Positions 46,098 through 54,097 of a stretch of DNA of 64,000 nucleotides are shown here, one piece after another. A model generated the notes under the pieces. It was not told the origin of the DNA. It searched no databases and was given only the letters and a program-made list of their open reading frames with translations. The stretch is taken from NCBI RefSeq assembly GCF_046365375.1, contig NZ_JBKEIT010000013.1:62001-126000 (forward strand). Direction: 5' to 3'. Each line of letters opens with the position of its first letter. Within the stretch, counting starts at the first letter, position 1. Source of the DNA: Butyricimonas muris. GTDB lineage: Bacteria; Bacteroidota; Bacteroidia; Bacteroidales; Marinifilaceae. Position numbers and translations under genes: made by a program.

Positions 46098-47492
46098 TTA
46101 ATTTTCGGTCGTACTTAACTCACGCAAAGGCAAAGGCAAAACGTAATCATCTACCCCGTTCTCCCGGTTTGACCAACGCATAGTCACAGCCCCCAAACGT
46201 TTATACACGAAAAACATCTGTCCCTCGGCCAAGAACTCTTTCAAATATTCCAATTGAATAACCTCTCCCCGGTTAGCCTCCGTCAACTCGGTTGTTTCCA
46301 CCCCTCTGGACGCCAAAAAATCCGTGTACATCGTGTTCGCTTCCGTCAAGTCGGCACACTCGGCAATAATCAGATACATTTCAGCCAGACGAAGCAACGG
46401 TACACTCGAATACGGGGCAGGATTTTCCGTGTCGTAAGAAGCCATATTACCGTATTTATTCGGCGAGCGATAATCCCCCCTCGCGGCGTACCACAATTGA
46501 GAACGAATATCCGACGAGGAATACAAAGCTGCTATTCTAGCCGAAGTCTGTGAAAAAGCCGGACTATTTCCGTCCGCGATCATATTATCGGCAAATTCTT
46601 CAAGACTCAACCCGAATAACTGTTCCGAAGAATACAACACGCGGTCATACCGGTTAAAATCCTCTTGCGTACCTAAAACAAACACGCCCACGCCACTCTC
46701 GTTGACAGCATCCCGAACCAACCGGGCATAACGCAAAGCTTCCTCCCGTTCACCCAACCACAAATGCACCCGGGCCTGCAAACCCAACACGGCATAATAA
46801 TTCATCCGATTTTTACGATTAGCACCGTAAGTAGACTGATACGCGTTCCCGGCAACCGCGGGATCCACTCGTTGCAATAATAACTCGGCGGAATCCAAAT
46901 CCGTGCGAAGTTGAGCCATATAATTCCGGTAATTCGAATACGAATAGTTCTCCAGTTGCACGTTCAACACGTAAGGCAAATACAAATAATTCTCGTTCAC
47001 CTGCCCCGGCATCGGTCCCCACAGGCGGATCAGATCAAAGTGAATAAAAGCCCGCATTCCCAAAGCCTCTCCCCGGTATAAATCCCGCTCTCCGCTCGAC
47101 AACACGTTATCTTGCCCGTCTATATGCCTCAACAAATTATTCAAATTAGCTATAATCTCGTATTGATTCAGAAACAGCCTCGACAATGTATTCTCCACCA
47201 AATCAGCACGGTAGTCATGCACCACGTACTCGTAAGCCGTACCGCTCTCTGCGTTCGTGTACCATAAATTAGCCATATATTCCGTGGCTCCCAGTACCAT
47301 AGGTCCGTCCGGGGAATAATTATTCCGCATCAAAGTATAACATCCGATAAGGGCATCATAAAATCCCCCTTGTGTCTTGAACATATCCTCCTCCGTTATC
47401 TGTGTTTCCGGCTGAATCGTCAACCAATCCGAACAACCCGACAACCCGAATAACACACAGGACAGTATTAATAAATTTCTCATTTTTTTCAT
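46098..47492 (-). CDS. SusD/RagB-family lipoprotein, locus 4
   Basis: A 464-residue lipoprotein with lipobox GLSGC followed by SDWLTI. It has the SusD N-terminal block (DMFKTQGGFYDALIGCYTLM), the helical GEALGMRAFIHFDLIRLWG segment and SVPLLRLAEMYLIIAECADL. The C-terminal block is more divergent than in loci 1-3: YLKEFLAEGQMFFVYKRLG replaces the RRRELCFEGHRWFDLRR pattern. This and the DUF4843/PKD partners place locus 4 in a different SusCD subfamily from the other three. Confidence 0.92.
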   Translation of the reverse strand: MKKMRNLLILSCVLFGLSGCSDWLTIQPETQITEEDMFKTQGGFYDALIGCYTLMRNNYSPDGPMVLGATEYMANLWYTNAESGTAYEYVVHDYRADLVENTLSRLFLNQYEIIANLNNLLRHIDGQDNVLSSGERDLYRGEALGMRAFIHFDLIRLWGPMPGQVNENYLYLPYVLNVQLENYSYSNYRNYMAQLRTDLDSAELLLQRVDPAVAGNAYQSTYGANRKNRMNYYAVLGLQARVHLWLGEREEALRYARLVRDAVNESGVGVFVLGTQEDFNRYDRVLYSSEQLFGLSLEEFADNMIADGNSPAFSQTSARIAALYSSSDIRSQLWYAARGDYRSPNKYGNMASYDTENPAPYSSVPLLRLAEMYLIIAECADLTEANTMYTDFLASRGVETTELTEANRGEVIQLEYLKEFLAEGQMFFVYKRLGAVTMRWSNRENGVDDYVLPLPLRELSTTEN

Positions 47493-47508
47493 AACGCGTT
47501 CAAATTAG

Positions 47509-50500
47509 TTAGAATGTACATGATATTGAAAACGATGGTTTCACGGAAAACGGATAGGCTGTCCCTCGCTCCTGCTCAATCGTGGAAAGATACCACAAAT
47601 CCATCATACTGGCAGACAAACTTAACCGCTCCATTCCCATGTATTTACAAATCCGCCGGGGAAAATCGTATTGTATATTAATATTTCTCCAGATAAAAGT
47701 CGATTCATCCATCACAAACCGGTCAATAGCCGGAGTATTCCGGGTATTTGCCAGTCCTTTATAACGTGTCACGTCACCCGGCTTCTCCCAACGCTCGGAC
47801 AACACACGCTTATCGACATTCACCCGCGCACAAGCATTCTCCACTTTATTCAACAACGTCGAATTAAGCTTCTGTCCGCCCAACCGTAACTCGAAACCGG
47901 TATTCACCGAGAAGGATTTATAACGGAACATCGTACTGAAACGAGCGTTCACCTTCGGCGTCTCATTACCCACCTTATACTTGGCACGTATATCCAAAGT
48001 CGAAGAAACCCGCCCGTAACGGTCCACGTAAAGTACTTCCCCCGTGGCAGCATCCACTCCCGGTGAAATATGCACGTATATGGCATCCATCGACTCTCCT
48101 TCCCGGTATTGTAAATAAGTATCAGCCGCACTCTGGTGATTTACCTGCTCCTCGATCTGCCGTTTCATCTCATCGGAAAGCGACACGATCTTGTTCTCGT
48201 TCCACGACATGGCTCCCCGCACCGACCACATGATATTCTGGTTACGCAACAAATTCACGGAAAGATTTAATTCTCCCCCGACATTCCGAAGAGTCCCGAC
48301 ATTTTCCGCATAATTCTGGAATCCATGTGAATAGGTCAATCCCACGTCTGAAATATAATTTTTTGTTTCTTTGCGATAATAGTTTCCCTGAATAGACAAA
48401 ATCTCGTTGAACAAAGTCAAGTCCACGCCGATATTATGCTGGTAGGTATCCTGCCAACGTAAATTCGCGTTTCCGATCCCTTTCAGCGTGGCACCCATAT
48501 CGCCATTATATCGTTGATCCCGGTCATACTCGTATGTCGTCAAAGCCTTGTAAGGATCACTGGGCAAAGCACTGGTCACCCCGTAAGAGTAACGCAAACG
48601 CAACAAATTCATCCAAGGAAGATTCTCCTGAATAAAATTCTCCTGACTGACCGTGTAGCCAAAACCCAATGACCAGAACGGCGCGAAACGATTTTGTGAA
48701 CCGAAAGAAGAAGATCCGTCCAAACGATAAGAGAAATCGACAAAATAACGACTGTCAAAATTATAATTACCCGTCATCGTGAAACCAACCCGACGACTCT
48801 GAGTATCCGTGGCAGACGGACGTTCCGTGGCAAATCCCGCCGCGTTGGAAATATCTGTCAGTTTATCGTTGGCAAATCCCCGTACCCACAAAGAATAACC
48901 TAAATTTTTCGTATCGAACAAACTCCCGTCTAAACCCAAAAATACACTATGCCGCCCGAACGTATTCCCGTAACTGCCCGTAAATCCCAATTGCCATGAA
49001 TGCATCTCGCGATATCCCCACGTGTAACTTCCCGCCGCGTCAGGATCGGTCGTATTAATAAAATCATTACTGGATTTCGGGACGAAACGGTCATCACGGT
49101 CAGTTTGACTGGTATACCCGAAATTCGTGGATAATTTCACTCCCTTCACCACATCCCACTCGACACGGAAAGTATTTCGGATATTAGTATATTTAGTCTT
49201 ATCAAATTTATTAATGGAAGCCTCCCACAAAGGATTTGCTTGAGGGACAACATTCGTTTCCGAACCAAAAGTACTAAAAAATTGCACGAGCCGCCCTTCC
49301 TCATCGTAAGGATACCAATAAGGATTCAACGTCACGTAATCAGAAAAAGTCCCGTACGGACTCTCCTCGGAATTATTCAACCCCAAGGAAAAAGTATTCA
49401 TAAAACGGAATTGTTTAAGCAAATAACTGATGCTCAACGTCCCGTTGAAATTATTCCTGCAAGATCCTTTCATGGCTCCTGCCACACTATTGTAAGACAA
49501 ATTCATCGTGTAACGGAATTGCTCGTCACCACCCCCGAAATCCAGATTATAATTCTGTCCGATACCCGTACGCACCGGTTTACCAATCCAATAAGTATCC
49601 ACACCCTCGGCAATTGCCCGCACGTTCTGCCTGTACAATTCCATACGTGCCGCGCTATTATACAATCCCGCGCGTACCTCCAGATCCAACTTCTCTTCCG
49701 CGTTCAACAAATTATAACTTGACAAATCGGGAATCTCCACGTTCAAGCCGGCAGAAACAGAAACCCGCAACTTCCCTTGACGTGGTTTCGTCGAAGTGAT
49801 CACTACCACCCCGTTCGCCCCCCGCGAACCGTAAAGTGCCGTAGAACTAGCGTCTTTCAATATCGTTACCGACTCCACGTCCGACGGGTTCAAGTCCATC
49901 ACCCGCTCCAAAGTCACCTCGAAACCATCCAGCACGAACAACGGTTGGTTCAACTCTGCCCGGGCATACGACTGCAAATTCGTGATATCCGGCAAACCGG
50001 AAATACCCCGGATCTGAATCTCCGGCAAGATATTCGGGTTTGACCCGTACGTGTTATTCTCCCGAATCACGAAAGCCGGATCGATATTATTCAACGTCTG
50101 CAACAAATTCCGGTTCCCGTAATTCATAATATCCTCCTTCGTGATATGCGTCACCGCTCCCGTGAAACTCTCTTTCGGCTTATTAAAGATACCGGTCACC
50201 ACCACCTCGTCAATCTCCGCCAAATCATTTTTCAGCGTAATATTCATGGGCTTATTATTATCTCGCACACGTACTTCCTGCTTCTGAAAGCCGACATACG
50301 AGAAAATCAAAACTAAAGAATCCCGTTTCGGCAAATCAAAATTAAACTTACCCTCCAAATTTGTAGTAAACCCAAGCATCGTACCTTTCACCTGAATCGT
50401 CACCCCCGGTAACGTCATTCCGTCCGAATCCTTCACCGTACCCGTCACCGTGATTTTCTTCAGCGTATCGGTAGCCACCAGTGCCCGCACGTAATGAATC

Positions 50501-50847
50501 ACCACGAAGTTGTCCGAAATCTCGAACTTCACGTCGCTTCCCTTGAAAATTGTCCGCAAAGCTTCTTCCAGTGTCGCATCAAAAAAATTGACATTCACTC
50601 GTTTCGCCACGTCAATCTTGGAATTGCTGTAAAAGAAATCCATCTTCGTCGACTCTGCGATTTTGTTCAGTACCTGCTCGATCGTGGCATCCCTCATTTT
50701 CAAGTTGATGCGTGCCGTTTGCGAATACACCGCCGCCGACAAATGCATCACGCACACCAAACATAAAATACCTGTTATTCGCATGACCAATAAAAATTTT
50801 TTTAGCCATCTGGGGGGATTAATCCCCAAATCACAATTTTTTTTCAT
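47509..50847 (-). CDS. SusC/RagA TonB-dependent transporter with STN domain, locus 4
   Basis: About 1112 residues from the ATG at 50847; an upstream TTG at 50904 lies in the hairpin region and is not used. Signal peptide ends near SAAVYSQ. STN domain about 45-112 (IEQVLNKIAESTKMDFFYSN), CarboxypepD_reg-like domain about 125-210 (TLPGVTIQVKG), plug about 215-355 (ending GSRGANGVVVITS), then the barrel. It is shorter and more divergent than the SusC proteins of loci 1-3. Start codon again followed by eight A residues. Signals to the FecR protein at 50957. Confidence 0.95.
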   Translation of the reverse strand: MKKNCDLGINPPRWLKKFLLVMRITGILCLVCVMHLSAAVYSQTARINLKMRDATIEQVLNKIAESTKMDFFYSNSKIDVAKRVNVNFFDATLEEALRTIFKGSDVKFEISDNFVVIHYVRALVATDTLKKITVTGTVKDSDGMTLPGVTIQVKGTMLGFTTNLEGKFNFDLPKRDSLVLIFSYVGFQKQEVRVRDNNKPMNITLKNDLAEIDEVVVTGIFNKPKESFTGAVTHITKEDIMNYGNRNLLQTLNNIDPAFVIRENNTYGSNPNILPEIQIRGISGLPDITNLQSYARAELNQPLFVLDGFEVTLERVMDLNPSDVESVTILKDASSTALYGSRGANGVVVITSTKPRQGKLRVSVSAGLNVEIPDLSSYNLLNAEEKLDLEVRAGLYNSAARMELYRQNVRAIAEGVDTYWIGKPVRTGIGQNYNLDFGGGDEQFRYTMNLSYNSVAGAMKGSCRNNFNGTLSISYLLKQFRFMNTFSLGLNNSEESPYGTFSDYVTLNPYWYPYDEEGRLVQFFSTFGSETNVVPQANPLWEASINKFDKTKYTNIRNTFRVEWDVVKGVKLSTNFGYTSQTDRDDRFVPKSSNDFINTTDPDAAGSYTWGYREMHSWQLGFTGSYGNTFGRHSVFLGLDGSLFDTKNLGYSLWVRGFANDKLTDISNAAGFATERPSATDTQSRRVGFTMTGNYNFDSRYFVDFSYRLDGSSSFGSQNRFAPFWSLGFGYTVSQENFIQENLPWMNLLRLRYSYGVTSALPSDPYKALTTYEYDRDQRYNGDMGATLKGIGNANLRWQDTYQHNIGVDLTLFNEILSIQGNYYRKETKNYISDVGLTYSHGFQNYAENVGTLRNVGGELNLSVNLLRNQNIMWSVRGAMSWNENKIVSLSDEMKRQIEEQVNHQSAADTYLQYREGESMDAIYVHISPGVDAATGEVLYVDRYGRVSSTLDIRAKYKVGNETPKVNARFSTMFRYKSFSVNTGFELRLGGQKLNSTLLNKVENACARVNVDKRVLSERWEKPGDVTRYKGLANTRNTPAIDRFVMDESTFIWRNINIQYDFPRRICKYMGMERLSLSASMMDLWYLSTIEQERGTAYPFSVKPSFSISCTF

Positions 50848-50873
50848 ACATTTGTTTTTAAGGTTTATAATTT

Positions 50874-50907
50874 GTCTTGTCCTCCATCGCCAAACGTCGG
50901 ACAAGAC
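50874..50907 (-). promoter_or_regulatory. Second hairpin in the FecR-SusC gap, locus 4
   Basis: A perfect 9-bp stem, GTCTTGTCC (50874-50882) against GGACAAGAC (50899-50907), with a 16-nt loop. The loop contains CGCCAAAC on the plus strand, the same word as both locus 1 hairpin loops (GTTTGGCG in the transcript). It lies 27 nt before the SusC start. Confidence 0.5.
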
Positions 50908-50923
50908 GCTTATTTATCAAGTG

Positions 50924-50949
50924 CCGGGAATGTCGCTATACATTCCCGG
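50924..50949 (-). promoter_or_regulatory. First hairpin in the FecR-SusC gap, locus 4
   Basis: A perfect 10-bp stem, CCGGGAATGT (50924-50933) against ACATTCCCGG (50940-50949), with a 6-nt loop, 7 nt after the FecR stop. No T-run follows on the minus strand, so it may protect or process the transcript instead of ending it. Confidence 0.5.
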
Positions 50950-50956
50950 TATTTAT

Positions 50957-52123
50957 TCATCCTTCCGAAATAACAATCGTTTTTCCCTTCACGCTGAAAC
51001 GTACCGGACTCGTGCTCTCTATCATCCGTATCAAATCATCCAACGGCTTGAATTTCACCATGCCACCCGTGAAACGAGTCCGTTTCACGTTCTCGTTCGT
51101 GAAAAATATCTCCACATCATACCAACGAGAAATCTGTTTCGCAATCTCCTCCAACTCCACGTTATTAAACATGAACCTGCCATCTATCCATGACGTGTAC
51201 AACCGTATATTCACCTCCCGTTTCTCTAGCTCACCCGCTTCCCCGTACGCCTGCTCTCCCGGAACCAGCGTAATGGGTTTCTGTGTACCGGAAGCCACTT
51301 CCACGCTACCATCCACCAACGTAGTCGAAACCACCTCGTTATCCGTGTAAGCATTCACGTTAAACCGGGTTCCCAGCACCTTCACGTCCATTCGGGAAGT
51401 CTCCACGATAAAAGGTTTACTCTCGTCCCGTGCCACATCGAAAAATGCTTCACCCGATAGCATCACCCTTCTCTCCTTTCCCGTGAAATTTTGAGGGAAT
51501 ATCAACTTGGTAGCGGAATTCAACCATACCCGCGTCCCGTCAGCCAACACGATCTGATACTCCCCCCCTCTCGGAACAATCAACTCGTTCTTCCTCTCTT
51601 CCCGCGAAGTCACAACAGTATCCTCCCGGGAATAACGTAACAAGCGATTCGAATCCACTTCCACACGAACATTCTCGCCTCGTGCGATCAACATATTCCC
51701 GGACGTACTATCCAACACCACGGTTTTCCCGTCAAAAAGCTTCAACACGGCACGCTCCGCCCCCGGGCGAGCCACCTCGCCGAATTGCCGATGCAAAACA
51801 ATCTTTTCTTCTTTCAACCCCTGCCACAAAGCAAAAGCAATACCCAACGGCAAAACAAACATCGCCGCGTACTTCCACCACGCGTGCAACCCGATCCGTT
51901 TTCCCCCGCGTACTTTCAATCTCCTTAGCGTACCCTCCACGTCCGGGTTAAACTCCCGCCGCAACAATTTCGCTTGCTCGTGCAATCTCCGCATCTCATC
52001 GAAAATCACCCGATGCTCCCCGTCAGCTTCCAACCAACCCGACAATTCCCTCTCTTCCTCTTCTGACAACACGTCATCGAGTTTACCGGAAATCAATTCA
52101 TATACCCTGTCTTCAATTTTCAT
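50957..52123 (-). CDS. FecR-family anti-sigma factor, locus 4
   Basis: A 388-residue inner-membrane protein. Cytoplasmic part 1-80, membrane segment about 84-101 (KYAAMFVLPLGIAFALW), FecR domain with RGGEYQIVLADGTRVWLNS and GEAFFDVARDE, and a DUF4974-type end with ISRWYDVEIFFTN. It should hold the locus 4 sigma factor and respond to the STN domain of the SusC at 47509. The conserved box lies 37 nt upstream of its start. Confidence 0.93.
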   Translation of the reverse strand: MKIEDRVYELISGKLDDVLSEEEERELSGWLEADGEHRVIFDEMRRLHEQAKLLRREFNPDVEGTLRRLKVRGGKRIGLHAWWKYAAMFVLPLGIAFALWQGLKEEKIVLHRQFGEVARPGAERAVLKLFDGKTVVLDSTSGNMLIARGENVRVEVDSNRLLRYSREDTVVTSREERKNELIVPRGGEYQIVLADGTRVWLNSATKLIFPQNFTGKERRVMLSGEAFFDVARDESKPFIVETSRMDVKVLGTRFNVNAYTDNEVVSTTLVDGSVEVASGTQKPITLVPGEQAYGEAGELEKREVNIRLYTSWIDGRFMFNNVELEEIAKQISRWYDVEIFFTNENVKRTRFTGGMVKFKPLDDLIRMIESTSPVRFSVKGKTIVISEG

Positions 52124-52159
52124 TCTCTATGGTTTTTACATAGAGTACTGCAAAACACG

Positions 52160-52170
52160 AAAACAGGGTG
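52160..52170 (-). promoter_or_regulatory. Conserved sigma/anti-sigma box, locus 4
   Basis: On the minus strand TCACCCTGTTT, preceded by an ATCATTTTTTTC run, 37 nt upstream of the FecR ATG. It is the fourth member of the box family described for loci 1-3. Confidence 0.45.
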
Positions 52171-52212
52171 AAGAAAAAAATGATTTTTTTTGAAAAAAAT
52201 ATCCGAATATAA

Positions 52213-52791
52213 TTACCTCCTCCCGTAAAGCAACAAGAAAAGAGTAAACTGTCCCCGTTGTAAACTTTCCCTCAAAGTCTTATAGGCAATCTTAACCTGA
52301 GTCTTCACCGTGTTCACCGAAATATCCAAAGCCTCAGCCACCTCCCTGTACTTCATATCTTCCAACACCACCAATTTAAAAACGGTCTTACACTGCAAAG
52401 GCAATTTCTCGATCTCCCCCCACAAACGATTCAACTCCGCACTTTCGAACTCGACAACCTCTTCGGGAGCCTCCAACTCCTGTTTCAACCCCTCCAAATC
52501 AACACGTTCCCGCCTATCTTTCAAGAACGTGAAGCAAGCGTTACGCGTGGCAACAAACAAATAACTATCAATGGATTCACCTTCTGCGATTCGGGCACTC
52601 TTCTGCCATATCTTCTCGAAAATCTCCTGCACGATATCCTCCGCCACATCGAAATGCACGACAAACGTAGCGGCAAACCGACACAAATTCTTGTAACGAG
52701 TACGGAAGAGAAAATCGAAAGCAGCCTCTTCTCCCGCTTTCAAATCTCTCGTCAAAATCGCCATGTCCCGATATTTCAAATTCTCTTCCAT
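52213..52791 (-). CDS. ECF RNA polymerase sigma factor, locus 4
   Basis: A 192-residue factor. Region 2 has AEDIVQEIFEKIWQ; region 4 has LPLQCKTVFKLVVLEDMKY and VAEALDISVNTVKTQVKIAY. The ATG at 52791 is taken; the ATG nine codons later is possible. It heads locus 4 and is divergent from the DMT transporter gene, with 131 nt between the two starts. Its partner is the FecR protein at 50957. Confidence 0.92.
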   Translation of the reverse strand: MEENLKYRDMAILTRDLKAGEEAAFDFLFRTRYKNLCRFAATFVVHFDVAEDIVQEIFEKIWQKSARIAEGESIDSYLFVATRNACFTFLKDRRERVDLEGLKQELEAPEEVVEFESAELNRLWGEIEKLPLQCKTVFKLVVLEDMKYREVAEALDISVNTVKTQVKIAYKTLRESLQRGQFTLFLLLYGRR

Positions 52792-52847
52792 TCGCTTGCA
52801 TCAATTAAACTCGACACTCTCAAAAATCCACATCCGAAATTGATTTT

Positions 52848-52855
52848 CAAAATTA
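52848..52855 (-). promoter_or_regulatory. Possible -7 element for the locus 4 sigma gene
   Basis: TAATTTTG on the minus strand matches the TAnnTTTG element. A TTTG at 52873-52870 is only 14 nt further up, too close for the normal spacing, so this is a half-supported promoter. Confidence 0.3.
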
Positions 52856-52889
52856 ATAAAATCCCGGAACAAATCTCTGATTTTAGTCC

Positions 52890-52897
52890 TACTTTTG
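52890..52897 (+). promoter_or_regulatory. Possible -7 element for the DMT transporter gene
   Basis: TACTTTTG matches TAnnTTTG and lies 25 nt before the ATG at 52923. No TTTG is seen at the -33 position. Confidence 0.35.
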
Positions 52898-52922
52898 TAA
52901 CGAACATTTAATTCAAGTTCAC

Positions 52923-53840
52923 ATGACCAGAGAAAAATGGCAAGGACACATCGCTATTCTAATGACAAACGTCATCTTCGGATTGAACACCCCTATCGCC
53001 AAAACATTAGTCCCGGAATGGATTCACCCGTTTGCCCTCACGCTGGTCAGGATGTCATGTGCCACCTTGATTTTCTGGAGTATTTCCTTGTTTTTGCCAC
53101 GAGAAAAAGTAAGTTTTAAAGATTTGACAATACTCTTCTTCGCCGCCCTCTTCGGGCTTATCGGGGCACAATTGTCCTTTGCCGTCGCCTTGCAATACTC
53201 CTCGCCCGTCAACATCTCCCTTATCGCCGCCATGACTCCCGTCATCGTTATGCTCATGGCAGCCGTGTTCCTGAAAGAACCTATCACCGGCAAAAAAGCA
53301 ACCGGAGTATTTATCGGGGCTTGCGGGGCATTGTTATTAATACTTCAATCCACTCCCGCGGGTGGCGGGAGCAATCACACGCTCGGCACTCTTCTCTGCA
53401 TCGTGAATATAGTGACTTATGCCACGTACCTGATCATCACCCGCACCATATCGCGGCGTTACTCCCCGGTCACTTTAATGAAATGGATGTTTCTCTTTGC
53501 CGCGCTCGTTGCTCTCCCCCTTGGCCTCGACAAACTCGGCGAATCCAAAATATTCATGACACCAGTGCTTGACCTGAACGCCCTGCTACGCCTCGCGTAC
53601 ATCGTCATCATGGCAACCGGAGTCGCTTACCTGCTCGTACCCATCGCCTTGAAACGTATCCGCCCGACCACTGTCAGCATGTACAACAACGCCCAACCGA
53701 TCATCGCCTCGATCGTTGCTATCCTCATCGGACAGGATAGCTTCACGTGGGACAAACCCGTCGCCGCCCTCCTCGTGTTCCTCGGCGTCTACCTCGTGAC
53801 ACAAAGTAAATCACGAGCCGATATCGAGAAACAATCGTAA
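52923..53840 (+). CDS. EamA/DMT-family membrane transporter
   Basis: A 305-residue inner-membrane protein with ten predicted membrane segments arranged as two EamA repeats (about 8-140 and 155-295). The first repeat has NVIFGLNTPIAKTLVP and LMAAVFLKEPITGKKATG; the second ends with VSMYNNAQPIIASIVAILIG, the usual EamA signature regions. Members of the family export amino acids, purines or other metabolites; the substrate here cannot be told. It is transcribed divergently from locus 4 and convergently with the histidine kinase. Confidence 0.9.
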   Translation: MTREKWQGHIAILMTNVIFGLNTPIAKTLVPEWIHPFALTLVRMSCATLIFWSISLFLPREKVSFKDLTILFFAALFGLIGAQLSFAVALQYSSPVNISLIAAMTPVIVMLMAAVFLKEPITGKKATGVFIGACGALLLILQSTPAGGGSNHTLGTLLCIVNIVTYATYLIITRTISRRYSPVTLMKWMFLFAALVALPLGLDKLGESKIFMTPVLDLNALLRLAYIVIMATGVAYLLVPIALKRIRPTTVSMYNNAQPIIASIVAILIGQDSFTWDKPVAALLVFLGVYLVTQSKSRADIEKQS

Positions 53841-53871
53841 TTTGTACCTGTACTGAACAAAGGGAATACAT

Positions 53872-53970
53872 GCACGATTCCCACAGGATTCGTGGTATAA
53901 TTCCGGTGTAATTCCGCATCACTTCCGTCATGAACGCTATAGGAACCCTATACGAACGCTATATACAATA
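53872..53970. repeat. 11-bp periodic array, copy 2
   Basis: Nine successive 11-mers in strict phase: GCACGATTCCC, ACAGGATTCGT, GGTATAATTCC, GGTGTAATTCC, GCATCACTTCC, GTCATGAACGC, TATAGGAACCC, TATACGAACGC, TATATACAATA. The fourth and fifth quarters of the unit (RA-TTCC or GAACSC) keep their place in almost every repeat, while the first five bases drift. It lies between two convergent genes. The array is longer but more degenerate than copy 1. Confidence 0.6.
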
Positions 53971-53979
53971 GCGTTCGTA
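53951..53979. repeat. 12-bp inverted repeat within the array
   Basis: TACGAACGCTAT (53951-53962) and ATAGCGTTCGTA (53968-53979) are perfect inverted arms with a 5-nt loop. A second pair, ATCACTTCCG (53918-53927) and CGGAAGTGAT (54025-54034), encloses it. There is no T-run on either strand, so it is not a standard terminator, although it sits between convergent genes. Confidence 0.6.
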
Positions 53980-54097
53980 CAGGGAAGTAAAAGCTAAATT
54001 AAAACTTTATATGCACTATTGAACCGGAAGTGATCCCCTATTCCCGCGGAAATCACACGAGTAACGAGTAGGATTACACCCTAACCTATACTATCTA

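Noticed and set aside
53872..53970. CRISPR array or TIGR-type guide array
   Set aside because: Units are 11 bp with no constant repeat plus unique spacer, and no Cas or Tas-like gene is present in the window.
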